In this document: positions 62,713 to 64,000 of the stretch, piece after piece
How the letters are laid out: each line of letters starts with the position of its first letter
Position numbering within the stretch: position 1 is the stretch's first letter
NCBI GenBank assembly: GCA_902545945.1
Contig: CACCID010000001.1
Coordinates: forward strand, 62,001-126,000
DNA length: 64,000 bases
Reading direction: 5' to 3'
DNA from: an uncultured Pelagibacteraceae bacterium
Lineage (GTDB): Bacteria > Pseudomonadota > Alphaproteobacteria > Pelagibacterales > Pelagibacteraceae
Made by a program: the position numbers and the translations under genes
The notes under the pieces: generated by a model
Seen by the model: only the letters and a program-made list of their open reading frames with translations
The model's database searches: none
What the model was told of the DNA's origin: nothing

Positions 62713-63933
62713 TTATTTAAAATTTTTATTATCTTCATTAATTGCATCTTTAAGTCTTTTTAAATAATCAGGGATAGCGCTTTTAACTCTGCTCCAGGTG
62801 GGTATGAATGGGGTGTCCATAGGACTTTTTAAGAAAGAGTCGCCGGCCTTTATTATATTTAAAGCAAATAACTCAACTGTTTTTTCCTCAGTATGAGAGT
62901 CAAATTTAAAACCATTCATTTCAGCATCACTTCTATAAATATCGATTAAATCTAATGCATATCGATAATACGTAGCTTTTAATGATCTAAAATATTCAGG
63001 GCTAAATGTATTTCCTTGTGTTGCTAGTTTTCTTATTAATGTTTTGATTATATCTAAAGACATCCTTGATAATCCTTTGTTTTCATTATTTGCTGATAAG
63101 TCCTGATGTTTGTGATCATACTTGTCTGCTAAATCAACCTGACAAATGTTTTGAGGAGAAAAATTTCTTTGCATTTCTGATAGAATACCTACTTCAATAC
63201 CCCAGTCAGATGATATTCTTAGCTCTGGTAAAACGTTTCTTCTAAAGGAGAACTCTCCCGCAAGGGGATATTTAAATGATTTCATAAAATCTAAATAATC
63301 ACTTCTTCCAATAGTTTTTTCTAAAGCATTCAATAAAGGAGATACTAGTAATCTTGCAACTCTACCATTCATTTTTCCGTTAGATATTCTTGGATAATAT
63401 CCCTTACAAAACTCAAAATTAAAAAAAGGATTTACAACAGGATAGAATAACTTTCCTAACATTCTTCTGTCATAAGTTTTGATATCACAATCGTGAAGGG
63501 CAACAGATCTAGCTTCACCTCGTGCTATACACATGCCAAGACAATACCAAACATTTCTTCCCTTTCCCATCTCTCCCGGTGCTAAATCTTTTTCTTTAAG
63601 TTCTTCATGTAATTTTTTTAATCTAGGTCCATCATTCCATAAAATTGTAAAAGGTGTATTTAATGTTTTAAAAAATTTCCAAGCTTGAATAGCCTCAGCT
63701 TTTGAAGCCCTGTCTAAACCAATAATAATATGATTTAGATATTTTGTTTCACTAACCTGTTTTACAATATTAGGTAAGGCATCTCCTTTTAACTCTGAAT
63801 ATAAACTTGGTAAAATTAATTCCATTTTTCTTTCTTTAGAAAATTTTTCTAATTCTTTTTCTATATCAGCTGTAGTTTTAGTTCCAAAATCGTGAAGATT
63901 TGAAATTATTCCATTTTGAGAAAAATCACCCAT
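62713..63933 (-). CDS. gpgS: Glucosyl-3-phosphoglycerate synthase
   Basis: A GT-A glycosyltransferase of 406 residues resembling GpgS (GT81), which joins a nucleotide-sugar glucose to 3-phosphoglycerate. Recognisable elements are LILPSLYSELKG, IIIGLDRASKAEA, GKGRNVWYCLGMCIARGEA and the metal-binding DxD in ALHDCDIKTYDRRML. RISSDWGIEVGILSEM and DKYDHKHQDLS lie further on. It follows a gene cut by the window edge that is probably its phosphatase. The product, glucosylglycerate, is a compatible solute; mannosyl transfer is less likely on motif grounds. Confidence 0.85.
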   Translation of the reverse strand: MGDFSQNGIISNLHDFGTKTTADIEKELEKFSKERKMELILPSLYSELKGDALPNIVKQVSETKYLNHIIIGLDRASKAEAIQAWKFFKTLNTPFTILWNDGPRLKKLHEELKEKDLAPGEMGKGRNVWYCLGMCIARGEARSVALHDCDIKTYDRRMLGKLFYPVVNPFFNFEFCKGYYPRISNGKMNGRVARLLVSPLLNALEKTIGRSDYLDFMKSFKYPLAGEFSFRRNVLPELRISSDWGIEVGILSEMQRNFSPQNICQVDLADKYDHKHQDLSANNENKGLSRMSLDIIKTLIRKLATQGNTFSPEYFRSLKATYYRYALDLIDIYRSDAEMNGFKFDSHTEEKTVELFALNIIKAGDSFLKSPMDTPFIPTWSRVKSAIPDYLKRLKDAINEDNKNFK

Positions 63934-63950
63934 AACAAAATTTATTCCTT

Positions 63951-64000
63951 TTATTTAATTTTTTCTAGTGCCAATTTGACTATCTCTACCCAACCTTCTG
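63951..64000 (-). CDS. C-terminal tail of a gene upstream of gpgS, probably gpgP-like phosphatase
   Basis: Open frame entering from the right edge and ending in TAA at 63951; the visible residues are EGWVEIVKLALEKIK. HAD-type mannosyl/glucosyl-3-phosphoglycerate phosphatases often end with a GPEGW-like motif and an amphipathic helix, and they commonly neighbour the synthase. Only 16 codons are visible, so this is a context-based suggestion. AAGGA for gpgS lies just after the stop. Confidence 0.4.
   Translation of the reverse strand, partial: EGWVEIVKLALEKIK

Noticed and set aside
1-64000. CRISPR arrays, insertion sequences, phage genes, rRNA genes or a replication origin
   Set aside because: No regularly spaced repeats, transposase or integrase motifs, rRNA segments or DnaA-box clusters were seen on either strand.

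Overview
The window looks like a chromosomal segment of a free-living marine alphaproteobacterium of the SAR11 / Pelagibacterales type. The DNA is very AT-rich and densely coded, with Lys/Asn/Ile-rich proteins. No gene-free gap exceeds about 175 bases, many genes overlap by 1-11 bases, and there are no mobile elements, phage genes or CRISPR arrays. Substrate-binding ABC transporters dominate, as expected for an oligotroph living on small osmolytes, amino acids and C3 compounds. Assignment to SAR11 is an inference from gene content, order and composition; no rRNA gene is present.

Layout. 1-2525: 3' part of valS. 2558-8771: a carbohydrate (CUT1) ABC transporter with a GH63-type mannosyl/glucosylglycerate hydrolase as last gene of its permease operon. 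8799-9042: tRNA-Cys and tRNA-Asn. 9044-11236: an XRE regulator, a DUF6134 exported protein and a cysteine synthase. 11231-15499: general L-amino-acid transporter AapJQMP. 15674-16795: zapE and tRNA-Arg. 16836-21054: Fur-controlled ferric iron transporter with two small extra genes. 21193-25739: a small membrane protein, an FAH-fold hydratase, phosphofructokinase, pyruvate kinase and GAPDH. 25764-34326: glycerol transporter GlpVSTPQU with glpK and gpsA. 34326-40259: trkH, trkA, ntrX, ntrY. 40308-42723: ispDF, pgpA, cinA-type gene and a small membrane protein. 42749-52177: housekeeping genes rpsD, trmJ, cimA, cysS, nadE, class II DAHP synthase, a beta-carbonic-anhydrase-like gene, glmS and a stand-alone GlmU acetyltransferase. 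52248-56640: gph, a LysE exporter, prpB, prpC, a small membrane protein and a homocysteine methyltransferase. 56632-59514: a betaine/proline-type permease with two tandem binding proteins. 59602-62629: zinc system zur-znuB-znuC and divergent znuA. 62713-64000: glucosyl-3-phosphoglycerate synthase and the tail of what is probably its phosphatase.

How the genes fit together. Three themes stand out. (1) Glycerol and lower glycolysis: import, GlpK, GpsA, GAPDH, pyruvate kinase and a phosphofructokinase lie within about 12 kb. (2) Osmolytes: betaine-type uptake, potassium uptake, glucosylglycerate synthesis at the right edge, and a probable hydrolysis/uptake route for the same kind of compound at the left edge. 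(3) Metal control: a textbook double Fur-box promoter for iron uptake and a double Zur operator between znuC and znuA.

Several things deserve a second look. The GlpS/GlpT ATPases carry complementary defects that map to one of the two ATP sites. NtrX lacks the GAFTGA motif, and ntrBC are absent from the locus. GlmU exists only as its acetyltransferase half. Four binding-protein genes are followed by a strong hairpin before the next gene. The iron operon contains a 46-56-residue CxxC protein. The znuA start codon almost touches a Zur operator.
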